Part shown: in pieces, positions 17,074 to 26,314 of the stretch | Layout: each line of letters starts with the position of its first letter | Position numbering within the stretch: position 1 is the first letter of the stretch | Assembly (NCBI GenBank): GCA_017411605.1 | Contig: JAFQPR010000039.1 | Span: 16,498-80,497, forward strand | DNA from: Clostridia bacterium | Lineage (GTDB): Bacteria; Bacillota; Clostridia; Oscillospirales; CAG-272 | Length of the DNA stretch: 64,000 nucleotides | Direction: 5' to 3' | Position numbers and translations under genes: made by a program | The notes under the pieces: model-generated | What the model was told of the DNA's origin: nothing | Database searches by the model: none | Seen by the model: the letters and a program-made list of their open reading frames with translations, nothing else

Positions 17074-20000
17074 TTAGTCGTCAAGTCTGCGATTCAGCAT
17101 TTCACGCCATTCTTCCATTGTCATCTTGACCTCACGAGCCTTGGCTCCGTTTTTCTCGCCAACGATGCCTTGTTCTTCCATGATATCGATGTATTGAGCG
17201 GCTTTGCCGTAACCTATCTTAAGCTTTCTTTGAAGGAATGACGTAGCAACGCTTCCGTTTCTTATAGCAAGCTCAACGGCATTGAGGAATTTTTGATCCT
17301 GAAGGAAGCCCATTCCGGCGTTGTCTTCATCATAATCATCATCCATGCTATCGCCTGACTTGCTCTTATCGCATTTTTGCGCAGCGCGTCGCATATCTTC
17401 AAGAGCCTGTTCGTCGTAATGAGCATCCTTAAACTGAGCCTTAATGAAATCAACGATGTTCTCGGTTTCTGTTTCGGAAACAAATGCGCCCTGAACACGT
17501 TTAGGAGCTTTACCCGACGGAGCAAAGAGCATATCACCTTTACCGATGAGCTTTTCCGCGCCTGTTTGTTCAAGAATTGTACGGGAGTCAATGCCCGAGG
17601 ATACCTTGCAGGCTATACGCGAAGGAATATTTGCCTTGATAACACCCGTGATAACGTCTACCGAAGGACGCTGAGTACCGATAACCAGGTGAATACCCGC
17701 AGCTCTTGCCTTTTGAGCAATAAGCATTATAAGGTTTTCAACAGGATCTCTTACCTGTACCATAAGATCGTTAAGCTCGTCAATAAAAATAATTATTTTG
17801 GACATGGGGGCGCCGAGCTCTGGATTTTCGGAAACCTTTTTGTTATAGGAGTCGATGCTTTTAACGCAGAGCTTTTCAATGATTTCATATCTTTTGTTCA
17901 TTTCATCAACCGCCCACATAAGCGCACCTGCGGCTTGCTTAGGCTCGGTTACGACGGGAACGAGAAGATGAGGAATACCATTATAAGGCGCAAATTCAAC
18001 CTTCTTCGGGTCGATCATTATAAATTTGACTTCATCGGGACGTGCCTTATATAGCATACTTGTAATAAGTGAGTTGATACATACCGATTTACCCATACCG
18101 GTAGCACCCGCAATAAGAACGTGAGGCATAGAGCCTATATCTCCGTAAACAAGAGATCCTTCTACGCTTTTACCGATACAAACGCAGGTTTTCGAGGTTT
18201 CGCTCTGGAATTCATCAGCCTCAAGAAGATCACGAAGCGATACAAGAGACGGAACTTTATTTGGAACTTCAACACCTACTGCGCTCTTGCCGGGGATGGG
18301 AGCTTCTATTCTTATAGACTCAGCCGCGAGCGCGAGCGCGATATCATCGGCAAGCTTTTCAATCTGATTTACTCTTACGCCCTTTGCCGGAACTATAGAA
18401 TATCTCGTAATTCTCGGACCGTGCTCCATGCCACGTATCGTAGCCTTGATATTGAAGGAATCAAGAGTATTGATAAGCTGCTCACCGCCGTACTGTATTT
18501 CCTTGTTTATGCTATCCCAATCTTCTTCCTCACTCTTCTTAAGAAGCTCAAGGGGAGGGAATTTATAATTGGAATAATCGGGAAGAGCGGGCTTTTTCTT
18601 TTCTTCTTTTTTAGGCTGAGGTATGATGGGCTCTTCATATTCTTCCTCTGTGTAATCATCAAAAGGAGGAGTGTCGTCTTCATCCTCGGCTTCTTCGCTT
18701 TCTTCTCCGTAAGCACTCTCGACGGATATCGGTTTGAGTTCATCTTCATCAGCAACAGATTCATTCTCAATTTCCTCGGTTTTGGTGCTATCCACGTTTC
18801 TGAAAACGTCAAACATCTGTCTTTGAGCATAGATCTCGGGATTCCTTTCGTCCTCGGGAATCTCCTTTTTTTCCACGATCTCTTCCGGCTCAAGCTCGTC
18901 CTCGGAGAATTCTTCCTCTTCAATATCCTCATCGTCTTCATCATAGGTGAATTCCAATCCGGATTTTCTTAAGTCGGAAGACGCGTCAAGTGTGGAATCA
19001 AGCATGGTGCGCGATACCTCGAGCGTTGCTTCATCCGAAGGTGTAGCATCTACGAGATCATCTTCGTCACCGGAATCGTATTTTTCATCAAAATTAAACT
19101 CGGTTGAGGTCGTAGGTTTGATATCGGCATCAATATAATCGGTTTCCTCAAACTCGATTCCCGTACCGAATTTTGATACAGACTCCTGAATATGCTCAGG
19201 ATCCGCTTTCCGCATTTCTTTGTCAGGGATGGCAACACTAATTGTTTCTCCGGTTGTTTCAGAAGCTTCAGCGACGTATTTCTGCACCGATGGAATCTCA
19301 CGTGCCATATCTGCGGATGGAGCATCGTGAATATCGCCTGTGCTGTATGTGGGAGCAGGCGAAACGTATGCGGTATCTGCGACGGTTGAGCGGGCGGATT
19401 CAGTATGTGCTTTAGGTGCAGTATATTCAGGTGCTGTCGGTGTAGTATGAACAGGCGCGACAGGGATCGTATAAGCGGGTGCTGACGGAGCGGTGTGCGT
19501 AGGCGCGACCGGAGTAGCAGAAGGAACAGATGCTGCGGGCGCAGAGTAAGAAGAAGTTGCGGGCGCAGGATTTGTTTCTTTATCTGTATACGGTAAGACT
19601 GTCGGCGTAGAGTATGACGGAGCAACGGAAGCCGCAGCTCGGCTGCTTTCCGGAGATATTCTTACCTCCGAGGCTGTTTCTCCGGAAGAATATGCCCGTC
19701 TTGGCTCAGGCGCGGTAGCGCCGACAAAACGATATTTGTCGCTTACGGAAGGTCTGACAATCGAGCCATAGGTAGACTCATAATCGCTTACTATCGAAGC
19801 AACACTGTGACGCTTTTCCTCGGATACCGGAGCAGATGAGCCCGTTGCGGTATGGGTCGCTGGAGCAGTTTCCGTTTTATCCGCAGAAGGGGATACACCG
19901 CTTACAAGACTTGCAAGACGAGCTTGCTCTCTCGCACGTTCCTCTTCGGCTTGCTTTGCCGAATCAATTGCGGGTGCCGTGCTTTCCGCCGCGGGGGTAG

Positions 20001-21414
20001 AAACAGTTTCTTTGATGGCAGATTCTGCTTTTGCCTCACGCTCTGCTACAATACGCGCATTTTCTTTTTCAATGGAAGCTTTGACAAGCGCGGCTTCTTC
20101 AGCTTCTCTGGCGGCGCGTCTTTCAATAGCGGCTCTGCGATTTCTTTCAAATTCTTCGAGTCTTCTTTTTTGCTCTGCCTGCTCGGGTGTCAGTTCCGAA
20201 ATAAACTCGGAGAAGCCCTTGCTCTCTTTAGGCATTTCTTTTACCTTGCTCGAAGGTTTGTTTGCTCTTTTTTCATTCATAGCAAGGTCAAAAGGATCGA
20301 AGGATGATGTAAATATTGCATCGGCACTGTCGTCAATTCCGAAGTCAGCAGCAGTCTTTGCTTCTTCTTTTGAAACGGAAGGTACGTCATCGGACTCGTC
20401 CGCCGATGTTGGGGCTTTTACCTCTTCATAAACAATATCATCGCTTCGGAATCCTTCGGAAGGTGTTTCCGTTCTGACGAAGATTGGGTCCGCTTCAATT
20501 TCAATATCTGTAAAGCGCTTTTTATCCTCGGTAGCTTCGTCGATAACAGATTCCTCTGCAACGGTATCGTCTTCTTTGATTACCGTTTCTCTTAAAAATG
20601 GCGAGCCTGCCGTGCCCGTTTTGGTTTCAAGAATACCGAGCTCCGGAATCTCGAGTCTTGAAACGCCGTTATCGGCATTAAAATATTCGTCATTATAAAA
20701 ATCTGCGTTTTTCTTATCATCAACAGCCCTCTGTCTGACAAGCTTTTCTTCGCGTTTTGTTTTTTTCTTCTCTTGCTTCCTTTCTTCAATGTCAGCAAAA
20801 TAGTTGGCTATCTTCGCGATTTTTCTTAAGAAGAATCTCGAAATGCCCGATCCGCTGCCGGAGGAAAGATATAAGATATACAGCGCAACAGCCAAAGCTA
20901 TTACAATGAGAAGTCCTACTTTTCCGATTATCTTCGCAAGAGCAAATGCAAAAACGCTGCCTATAAATCCGCCGCCGACAGAGTTTTTGCCATTATTATA
21001 ATAGTCTTTTACGTTGAATACGAGTTCGGAAGAAATATTCGGTATAATGTAAGCCAGCATTGAAAGCATAACGAGCGCGATAAAAGAAAATATTACTTTT
21101 ATTCCGAGCTTATGCTCTTTGATATCCGAATAGAAGAATATAGCGTGAAAAACAATAAAAGCGGGAATGGTATAAGCCATGTATGAGAATAGTCCCATCA
21201 GAAGATTTGAAATAAATCTGCCAAATGCTCCCGTTTCCGCAGTTATAAAACAGAGAGTAAGGAACAGCGCTGCCGCTATCATAATAACGGGAATCGCGCG
21301 GACGAAGCCTTTTATTTCAACCGGCTCCTTCTTCTTGGTTCTTCTTTCTATTGCTCTGCGTTTTAATCTATCTATAAAAGTGTCTTTTTTAACTTTATCT
21401 TTTTTGTCAGTCAA
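17074..21414 (-). CDS. ftsK: DNA translocase FtsK/SpoIIIE
   Basis: Septum-anchored hexameric motor that pumps chromosome termini during division or sporulation. I place the start at TTG 21414 because GGAGG (21427-21423) lies 8 bases upstream. An in-frame GTG at 21450 has no Shine-Dalgarno sequence. The resulting 1446 residues hold about four membrane helices in the first 190 residues. A very long acidic and Ala/Pro/Thr-rich linker (about 220-930) follows, then the motor with intact Walker A GATGMGKS (Lys1109) and FIDELNDLM, and the gamma winged helix with SFLQRKLKIGYGKA. The linker makes it far longer than many FtsK proteins (often 750-900). A truncated paralogue with a TIR domain lies two genes downstream. 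Confidence 0.95.
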   Translation of the reverse strand: MTDKKDKVKKDTFIDRLKRRAIERRTKKKEPVEIKGFVRAIPVIMIAAALFLTLCFITAETGAFGRFISNLLMGLFSYMAYTIPAFIVFHAIFFYSDIKEHKLGIKVIFSFIALVMLSMLAYIIPNISSELVFNVKDYYNNGKNSVGGGFIGSVFAFALAKIIGKVGLLIVIALAVALYILYLSSGSGSGISRFFLRKIAKIANYFADIEERKQEKKKTKREEKLVRQRAVDDKKNADFYNDEYFNADNGVSRLEIPELGILETKTGTAGSPFLRETVIKEDDTVAEESVIDEATEDKKRFTDIEIEADPIFVRTETPSEGFRSDDIVYEEVKAPTSADESDDVPSVSKEEAKTAADFGIDDSADAIFTSSFDPFDLAMNEKRANKPSSKVKEMPKESKGFSEFISELTPEQAEQKRRLEEFERNRRAAIERRAAREAEEAALVKASIEKENARIVAEREAKAESAIKETVSTPAAESTAPAIDSAKQAEEERAREQARLASLVSGVSPSADKTETAPATHTATGSSAPVSEEKRHSVASIVSDYESTYGSIVRPSVSDKYRFVGATAPEPRRAYSSGETASEVRISPESSRAAASVAPSYSTPTVLPYTDKETNPAPATSSYSAPAASVPSATPVAPTHTAPSAPAYTIPVAPVHTTPTAPEYTAPKAHTESARSTVADTAYVSPAPTYSTGDIHDAPSADMAREIPSVQKYVAEASETTGETISVAIPDKEMRKADPEHIQESVSKFGTGIEFEETDYIDADIKPTTSTEFNFDEKYDSGDEDDLVDATPSDEATLEVSRTMLDSTLDASSDLRKSGLEFTYDEDDEDIEEEEFSEDELEPEEIVEKKEIPEDERNPEIYAQRQMFDVFRNVDSTKTEEIENESVADEDELKPISVESAYGEESEEAEDEDDTPPFDDYTEEEYEEPIIPQPKKEEKKKPALPDYSNYKFPPLELLKKSEEEDWDSINKEIQYGGEQLINTLDSFNIKATIRGMEHGPRITRYSIVPAKGVRVNQIEKLADDIALALAAESIRIEAPIPGKSAVGVEVPNKVPSLVSLRDLLEADEFQSETSKTCVCIGKSVEGSLVYGDIGSMPHVLIAGATGMGKSVCINSLITSMLYKARPDEVKFIMIDPKKVEFAPYNGIPHLLVPVVTEPKQAAGALMWAVDEMNKRYEIIEKLCVKSIDSYNKKVSENPELGAPMSKIIIFIDELNDLMVQVRDPVENLIMLIAQKARAAGIHLVIGTQRPSVDVITGVIKANIPSRIACKVSSGIDSRTILEQTGAEKLIGKGDMLFAPSGKAPKRVQGAFVSETETENIVDFIKAQFKDAHYDEQALEDMRRAAQKCDKSKSGDSMDDDYDEDNAGMGFLQDQKFLNAVELAIRNGSVATSFLQRKLKIGYGKAAQYIDIMEEQGIVGEKNGAKAREVKMTMEEWREMLNRRLDD

Positions 21415-21577
21415 TTTTTTATCCTCCGTAGAAATTGCAAAAAATACCACATTTTAATCTATATATTTTATAATACCAAATTTTAAAATAAAATACAAGT
21501 ATTTACGCGAAAAATTAAAAAATAAAAATTAAAAAATATTTTTATTATGGGAAAATAATGAAAACAGTTAAATTTGC

Positions 21578-21606
21578 TTGACAAATTCGGGCAAGTCTGC
21601 TAGAAT
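21578..21606 (+). promoter_or_regulatory. Promoter of cysS
   Basis: TTGACA (21578-21583), 17-base spacer, TAGAAT (21601-21606). The start codon is 34 bases further on. The short leader leaves no room for a T-box. Confidence 0.8.
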
Positions 21607-21639
21607 GGATAATATAATTTATTCAGAAAGGCAATAGCA

Positions 21640-23076
21640 ATGCGTCTTTATAATTCGCTGACAAGAGAAAAGGACTTATTTATTCCGAGGGTCGAGGGAA
21701 AGGTATCTATGTATACCTGTGGCCCAACAGTATATCATTTTGCTCATATAGGAAATCTCCGTTCTTATATTATGGAGGATATTCTTGAAAAATATTTACG
21801 TTATATTGGATATGACGTAACAAGAGTTATGAATATCACAGATGTGGGACATCTTACCAGCGATGCCGATACAGGTGAGGATAAGATGCTGAAAGGTGCA
21901 AAGCGTGAGCATAAAACGGTTATGGAGATAGCCGATTTTTATACGAAAGCATTCTTTGCCGATTGCAAAAAGCTTAATATAAAAACTCCCGACGTTGTTG
22001 AGCCTGCAACTGCGTGCATTCCCGAGTTTATCGAAATGATAAAAACTCTTCTTGAAAAGGGATTCGCTTACGAGGCGGGCGGAAATATTTACTTTGATAC
22101 GTCGAAGCTTGATAAGTATTACGTATTCAATGACTTTACCGAGGATGATCTTGACGTCGGTGTAAGAGAAACTGTAGAAGCCGATAATAACAAGAGAAAC
22201 AAAGCAGATTTCGTACTTTGGTTTACAAAATCTAAGTTTGACGATCAGGAGCTTAAGTGGGATTCACCCTTCGGGCTCGGTTATCCCGGATGGCACATTG
22301 AGTGCTCATGCATTGCAAAGAAGCACCTTGGCGAGTATCTTGATCTTCATTGCGGCGGTATAGATAATGCTTTCCCGCATCATACGAATGAGATCGCGCA
22401 GAGTGAATCCACGTTTGGTCACGAATGGTGCAAGTATTGGTTCCACGTTCATCATCTTAATACCGCGGGCGGTAAGATGAGTAAGTCAAAAGGCGAATTT
22501 CTCACAGTATCGTTGCTTGAAGAGCGCGGATTTGATCCCGTTGTTTACCGTATGTTCTGCCTTGGCTCGCATTATAGAAAGAATCTTGTATTTTCGTGGG
22601 AAAACCTTGAAAATGCTAAAGTAGCATATAACAAGCTTGTTGCAAAGATCGCGCAGCTCAAAGAAGATCCCGAATCGAAAATATCTTCTGCAGCACTCGA
22701 AGAGGGCAGGTTGAAGTTCAAAAATGCTCTTGACAATGACCTTAATACATCTCTTGCGGTAACAGCTCTCTATGATGTTCTTAAGCTTGATACAAATGAC
22801 AGAACAAAGCTTCAGCTTATAGCTGAGTTTGATACCGTTCTCGGTCTTGATCTTATTGCTCATGCTAAAGCGCTCGGTGCAGACGATAAGAGCGAAGAGA
22901 ACTCGGATATTGATCCGGAGCTCGTAAGCTATATCAAAGAGAGAATAGCGGCGCGCGCTGCTGCAAAGAAAGCTAAGAATTTTGCCGAAGCGGATGCTAT
23001 CAGAGCAGAGCTTCTTGAAAAGGGTATCACTCTTGTTGATAAACGGGAAGGTACCGAGTTTATCATTAATAAGTAA
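21640..23076 (+). CDS. cysS: Cysteine--tRNA ligase
   Basis: Class I aminoacyl-tRNA synthetase charging tRNA-Cys. The 478-residue protein shows the N-terminal zinc/substrate segment MYTCGPTVY (Cys27), the HIGH signature HIGN (36-39), WHIECSCIAK with further zinc cysteine, GGIDNAFPHHTNEIAQSES with the zinc histidine/glutamate region, and the KMSKS loop. A C-terminal anticodon-binding helical region with IAARAAAKKAKNFAEAD closes the protein. The leader is short and contains no T-box, unlike many clostridial synthetase genes. A terminator follows within 40 bases. Confidence 0.96.
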   Translation: MRLYNSLTREKDLFIPRVEGKVSMYTCGPTVYHFAHIGNLRSYIMEDILEKYLRYIGYDVTRVMNITDVGHLTSDADTGEDKMLKGAKREHKTVMEIADFYTKAFFADCKKLNIKTPDVVEPATACIPEFIEMIKTLLEKGFAYEAGGNIYFDTSKLDKYYVFNDFTEDDLDVGVRETVEADNNKRNKADFVLWFTKSKFDDQELKWDSPFGLGYPGWHIECSCIAKKHLGEYLDLHCGGIDNAFPHHTNEIAQSESTFGHEWCKYWFHVHHLNTAGGKMSKSKGEFLTVSLLEERGFDPVVYRMFCLGSHYRKNLVFSWENLENAKVAYNKLVAKIAQLKEDPESKISSAALEEGRLKFKNALDNDLNTSLAVTALYDVLKLDTNDRTKLQLIAEFDTVLGLDLIAHAKALGADDKSEENSDIDPELVSYIKERIAARAAAKKAKNFAEADAIRAELLEKGITLVDKREGTEFIINK

Positions 23077-23110
23077 AAATACTTGACATAGTAGATCAGC
23101 AATTAATAAA

Positions 23111-23146
23111 TCGGGCAGGAGCTTACTTAATAATATCCCTGCCCGA
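23111..23146 (+). terminator. Terminator after cysS
   Basis: TCGGGCAGG (23111-23119) pairs perfectly with CCTGCCCGA (23138-23146), followed by AATTTATT. AATAAA on the left can extend the stem. Confidence 0.75.
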
Positions 23147-23192
23147 AATTTATTAGGACAAAAACAACTGTTATACAAAAGAAGGAAAAACT

Positions 23193-23951
23193 ATGGCTTT
23201 TGAAAAAAGCGTCGCCGACGTTCTTTTTATGAAAGGCGAATATGAGAGAGCAGCGGAAATGTATCTTGAGGGCGCGAAGGACGGCGAAGAGATAGCATCG
23301 TTTGATTATGCGTACTGTCTTTTGCGCGGCTACGGTGTGCCGCGAGATCCGGAAATGGCAAAGAGTTTCTTTACCTTTGCAAGAGATATGGATGGTGGAG
23401 CAAGCTGCTACAATCTAGCCGTGATGTACCTTGAGGGAAACGGAGTCGAAAAGAATTACAGAACTGCCATTCAGTATATGTCCGATGCGGCAGATATGGG
23501 GTGCGTCGAGGCAATGCTATACCTTGGAATGGCATATACGACAGGGTACGTTCTTTATCCCGAAATAACCTCAATTTGTATGATACCGTATCACAAAAGT
23601 GAGCTGCGTGACAATATGTTCTGTCTTCCCGGTAGCAGCGAAGCTTTGGATGAGGCAGACGAGGAAGCGAGATTCACGGTTATTAAAGCAGATGCTCGCC
23701 GAGCGTTTGAATATTTCAGTGACGCAGCGCACGCAGATTCAACTTACGTTGAGGATTTAGTTGCAAAAGGTAAATATTTGTATGCAAAATGCTATATTGA
23801 CGGTATGGGAACAGACTTTAACCGTGAGGTAGGACTTAAGCTCATGCTAACCGCAGGAAAGAGCGGTTCTGAAGATGCGGTAGCTTATCTTGCCGAGAAC
23901 GGAATAACGGAGAAGCTTCTTCTCGAGTGGAAAAAGCCTAAGAAAGATTGA
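23193..23951 (+). CDS. Sel1-repeat (TPR-like) protein
   Basis: A 252-residue soluble protein of tandem Sel1-like helical hairpins: GEYERAAEMYLEGAKDG, ASFDYAYCLLRGYGVPRD, ASCYNLAVMYLEGNGVEKN, EAMLYLGMAYTTGY and a last unit near residue 205. Such repeats make a curved scaffold for protein-protein contacts. An insertion of about 45 residues (EITSICMIPYHKSELRDN onward) interrupts the array. There is no signal peptide. AAGGA precedes the ATG. The VanZ-family gene begins 4 bases after the stop, so the two form an operon. Confidence 0.8.
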   Translation: MAFEKSVADVLFMKGEYERAAEMYLEGAKDGEEIASFDYAYCLLRGYGVPRDPEMAKSFFTFARDMDGGASCYNLAVMYLEGNGVEKNYRTAIQYMSDAADMGCVEAMLYLGMAYTTGYVLYPEITSICMIPYHKSELRDNMFCLPGSSEALDEADEEARFTVIKADARRAFEYFSDAAHADSTYVEDLVAKGKYLYAKCYIDGMGTDFNREVGLKLMLTAGKSGSEDAVAYLAENGITEKLLLEWKKPKKD

Positions 23952-23954
23952 CTT

Positions 23955-24827
23955 ATGCTATACATATTGAAAAACAAAAAAATAATCACTTGTCTTGTCT
24001 TTATAGTTTTGACACTTGGATTTATTTTTACTCAATCGGCATTGCCGTCTGAAAAGTCTTATATCGTAAGCGACTCGGTTTCCAATTTTTTTGATGATCT
24101 TTTCACGAAAAAGCCTAAGCCTACGGAGAACGATTCGAGCGGTGTAGGTACAGGTGATAATACCGGTACTGAAGAAGAGGATACCGACATATCCGGCGGC
24201 AATACAGATACAGAGCAGGGAGATGCTGAAAATCCCGATAATATTACCGATACAGACCAAGGAAATACCGAAGCTCCGGGTGATAATACCGATACTGATA
24301 TCGGAACGGATGATGATAGCGTTACGAATACAGACCCCGATAACGGTGTCGGAACGGATACGGACATTGGCAACGAATCCGATAGCGGCCAGGATAATGA
24401 AGAGGGCGAAGGCTCGGAAAACGAGGAAAATAATACCGCTGCGGACAGTCAGGTAAAAGAGCACGGTAAATTTGCAACCTATTTTATGAAGCATATAAGA
24501 AAAATCGCTCATTTTACAGAGCACGGTATATTCGGTCTTGAAGTATTCTTCTTAGCTTTTGTAATCGAAAAGCTTATTGGTAAGAGAAAAAAGATTTTAC
24601 CGCTAAACCCGTTGACACTCTTGGTCTGCCTCAACGCAGGAATCCTCGTCGCTTTTCTTGATGAGAGCATACAGCTTCTTTCGGGACGTACTGCGAGCAT
24701 CAGAGATATTTGGCTTGATTTGTCAGGCTTTGCGGCATTTCTTGCTCTTTGCTTCATTATTACTTTTATAGTAAGGTGCATTCGATACTTTGTAGCTCAG
24801 AGAAAGATTACGCAGATTTCATCATAA
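23955..24827 (+). CDS. VanZ-family membrane protein with long acidic linker
   Basis: A 290-residue membrane protein. The first helix (about 7-25) ends in the VanZ signature FTQSALPSEKS. The conserved RKIAHFTEHGIFGLE, AFLDESIQLLSGRTASIRDIW (shown in parts) and the last helices follow from residue about 175. Between helix one and two is an unusual low-complexity insert of about 110 residues made of Asp, Thr, Gly, Glu and Asn (NTDTD-like repeats), facing the outside by topology. VanZ proteins are linked to glycopeptide or lipoprotein-sugar tolerance in some species, but most have no proven role. Terminator-like hairpin material follows at once. Confidence 0.85.
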   Translation: MLYILKNKKIITCLVFIVLTLGFIFTQSALPSEKSYIVSDSVSNFFDDLFTKKPKPTENDSSGVGTGDNTGTEEEDTDISGGNTDTEQGDAENPDNITDTDQGNTEAPGDNTDTDIGTDDDSVTNTDPDNGVGTDTDIGNESDSGQDNEEGEGSENEENNTAADSQVKEHGKFATYFMKHIRKIAHFTEHGIFGLEVFFLAFVIEKLIGKRKKILPLNPLTLLVCLNAGILVAFLDESIQLLSGRTASIRDIWLDLSGFAAFLALCFIITFIVRCIRYFVAQRKITQISS

Positions 24828-24833
24828 ATAAAA

Positions 24834-24871
24834 GAGGGTAGCTCAAGTTGTGCAAAACTTTAGCTACCCTC
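24834..24871. terminator. Hairpin of dispersed repeat, copy A
   Basis: GAGGGTAGCT (24834-24843) pairs with AGCTACCCTC (24862-24871). No T-run follows on the plus strand, but TTTTATTTA follows on the minus strand, so it could terminate transcription coming from gpsA. The loop starts CAAGTTGT, as in copy B at 39473. Confidence 0.7.
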
Positions 24872-24880
24872 GAATGCGCT

Positions 24881-25106
24881 AAGGGGCTAGAGGGATTTAG
24901 AGCGAAAATTTGCGTTCTCCCACCTGTGAGGCGTATATAAATACGTCGAGGGAGGGAAACGCAAATAGAAAATGACTTTAATTTGATGGAGAAATTCGTA
25001 GAATTTCAACATTATAACACATATTCTTAGCTCATTTGTTGATTTTAGAGCTTCTTTATGTCGTTTTTTTGTCATTTTCGGTTGCGCCTAAATGCGCCAG
25101 CCCCTT
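24881..25106. repeat. Dispersed repeat with imperfect terminal inverted repeats, copy A
   Basis: The left end AAGGGGCTAGAGGGATTTAG (24881-24900) resembles the reverse complement of the right end, AAGGGGCTGGCGCATTTAGG. The 28-base segment at 25071-25098 is identical to 39604-39631, and TTTAGAGCGAAAA near 24897 recurs near 39534. The interior holds a long hairpin (TTTGCGTTCTCCC near 24924 with GGGAGGGAAACGCAAA near 24950-24967). No credible gene is present. The element runs right up to the stop of gpsA. Confidence 0.75.
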
Positions 25107-25111
25107 ATATA

Positions 25112-26164
25112 TTATTTTGTATATGTGAAGGTAAAAGCTTCCCATGGAATGTCAACGGGCTTTTTCTCGCAAATGATCCCATCTACGTGAAGAAGAAGCG
25201 GGAAGTTCTTAGTATCGAGTTTGCCAAGCTCACCTGCGCGGCGAATTGCTCTTGCGACGCGTTCTGCAACAACGAGCGATTCAAGCGTTACGCCGTTAAG
25301 CTCAGCCTTTGCTTCGTCTATATTAAGACCTCTGCCGAGGAGGATACCGACAAGTCGCGTTCTTCCGCCGTAAACCGTAACGTAGAGATCACCGTAACCA
25401 ACGGACATATTCTCGAGGGTAGCTGCGCCCTGGTACTCGAGAAGCTTATACATTTCCTTAACCGCTTGACCGAAAACTGCAGCCTGAGAATTGAAATGAA
25501 GCTCGCTGTCTATACCGTAGTTTTTCTGATTAACGCCAATAGTGAGAGCTATGCCGAGCGCGTAACCGTTTTTAAGAGCAACTGCGCTTTCGATTCCAAC
25601 AACTTCCGTCGAGGGGCTAATATGATAATAATCGGTTGCCATAATAGATTTAAGCTTCTTAAGAATTTCAATATCGTGACCGCAGAAGGAAACCTCGGTT
25701 TGATCGTGAGCAACGAGCTCGTAGCTCGTGCAAGGACCGCCGATAGCGTTTATGGAAAGCTTTTTCCCGAGTTTTTCCATTTTTGCTTCCCAAACCTCGG
25801 GGTAGGTGAGGAGTCTACCTTCTTCTGTATCCATAAGCCCCTTGGTAACCGAAAGAACGGGAGTGCTCTCGGGAATTTTCGGAAGAATAACGTCACCGAA
25901 CCAATCAACGCCGAAGCTTGATACACCGCCGATTATCATATCAGCGCCCGATATTGCCTCGTCAACCTCTTCAATCTGATAATATTTAATGCCTGAAGGG
26001 AATACCTTATTGAACTTTGGGTGCTTGTTGCTTTTTCTGCACTCATCGATGATATTTCTATCGAGATGAGTACCTACCAAACGAACCTCGTTGCCGTTTT
26101 CTCTTGCGGGAAATGCGAGAGCTGAACCCATCATACCCGCTCCGATAATTGTAACAATTGCCAT
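25112..26164 (-). CDS. gpsA: NAD(P)H-dependent glycerol-3-phosphate dehydrogenase
   Basis: Reduces dihydroxyacetone phosphate to sn-glycerol 3-phosphate, the backbone for phospholipids. The 350-residue protein starts with the Rossmann motif IGAGMMGSALAFPA and has LSVTKGLM near 103. It also has GGPCTSYELVAHDQTEV near 140, the catalytic-lysine region ESAVALKNGYALG near 196 and a C-terminal helical domain with GDLYVTVYGGRTR. It is slightly longer than typical GpsA and somewhat diverged, so a related glycerol-phosphate or polyol-phosphate dehydrogenase is possible. AAGGAG precedes the ATG. It is transcribed away from the neighbouring DeoR-type gene. Confidence 0.85.
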   Translation of the reverse strand: MAIVTIIGAGMMGSALAFPARENGNEVRLVGTHLDRNIIDECRKSNKHPKFNKVFPSGIKYYQIEEVDEAISGADMIIGGVSSFGVDWFGDVILPKIPESTPVLSVTKGLMDTEEGRLLTYPEVWEAKMEKLGKKLSINAIGGPCTSYELVAHDQTEVSFCGHDIEILKKLKSIMATDYYHISPSTEVVGIESAVALKNGYALGIALTIGVNQKNYGIDSELHFNSQAAVFGQAVKEMYKLLEYQGAATLENMSVGYGDLYVTVYGGRTRLVGILLGRGLNIDEAKAELNGVTLESLVVAERVARAIRRAGELGKLDTKNFPLLLHVDGIICEKKPVDIPWEAFTFTYTK

Positions 26165-26192
26165 GAATAAATTCTCCTTTTTGAAAAAGTTC

Positions 26193-26221
26193 TTGCAAAA
26201 TTTAGTTATATAAGATATAAT
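26193..26221 (+). promoter_or_regulatory. Promoter of the DeoR-family gene
   Basis: TTGCAA and TATAAT separated by 17 bases. It lies inside the gpsA leader and overlaps the region in front of the gpsA promoter, so the two genes could share control. Confidence 0.6.
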
Positions 26222-26223
26222 GT

Positions 26224-26252
26224 ATCATATACTATTTGGCTCTAAAAATCAA
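26224..26252 (-). promoter_or_regulatory. Promoter of gpsA
   Basis: On the minus strand TTGATT (26252-26247) and TATGAT (26229-26224) with a 17-base spacer, about 60 bases before the gpsA ATG. It is back to back with the plus-strand promoter. Confidence 0.55.
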
Positions 26253-26314
26253 TACGTGGCGTGAATTTTGAAAAAAAGCAAAAAAATGAAAGAACTTTTG
26301 CAAAAGGTGGTATT

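Noticed and set aside
18121-18972. A 283-codon plus-strand frame opposite ftsK
   Set aside because: Lies opposite the motor and linker of ftsK and has no recognisable domain or start signal.
21480-21639. T-box leader in front of cysS (and likewise proS at 42030-42115)
   Set aside because: The distance from promoter to ATG is only about 35 to 65 bases, too short for a T-box, and no T-box sequence is present.
24887-25075. A 62-codon minus-strand frame inside repeat copy A
   Set aside because: It spans the inverted-repeat hairpins, has no homologous frame in copy B and no good start signal.
25058-25921. A 287-codon plus-strand frame opposite gpsA
   Set aside because: It is a shadow of the gpsA reading frame; gpsA has all catalytic motifs and a ribosome binding site.
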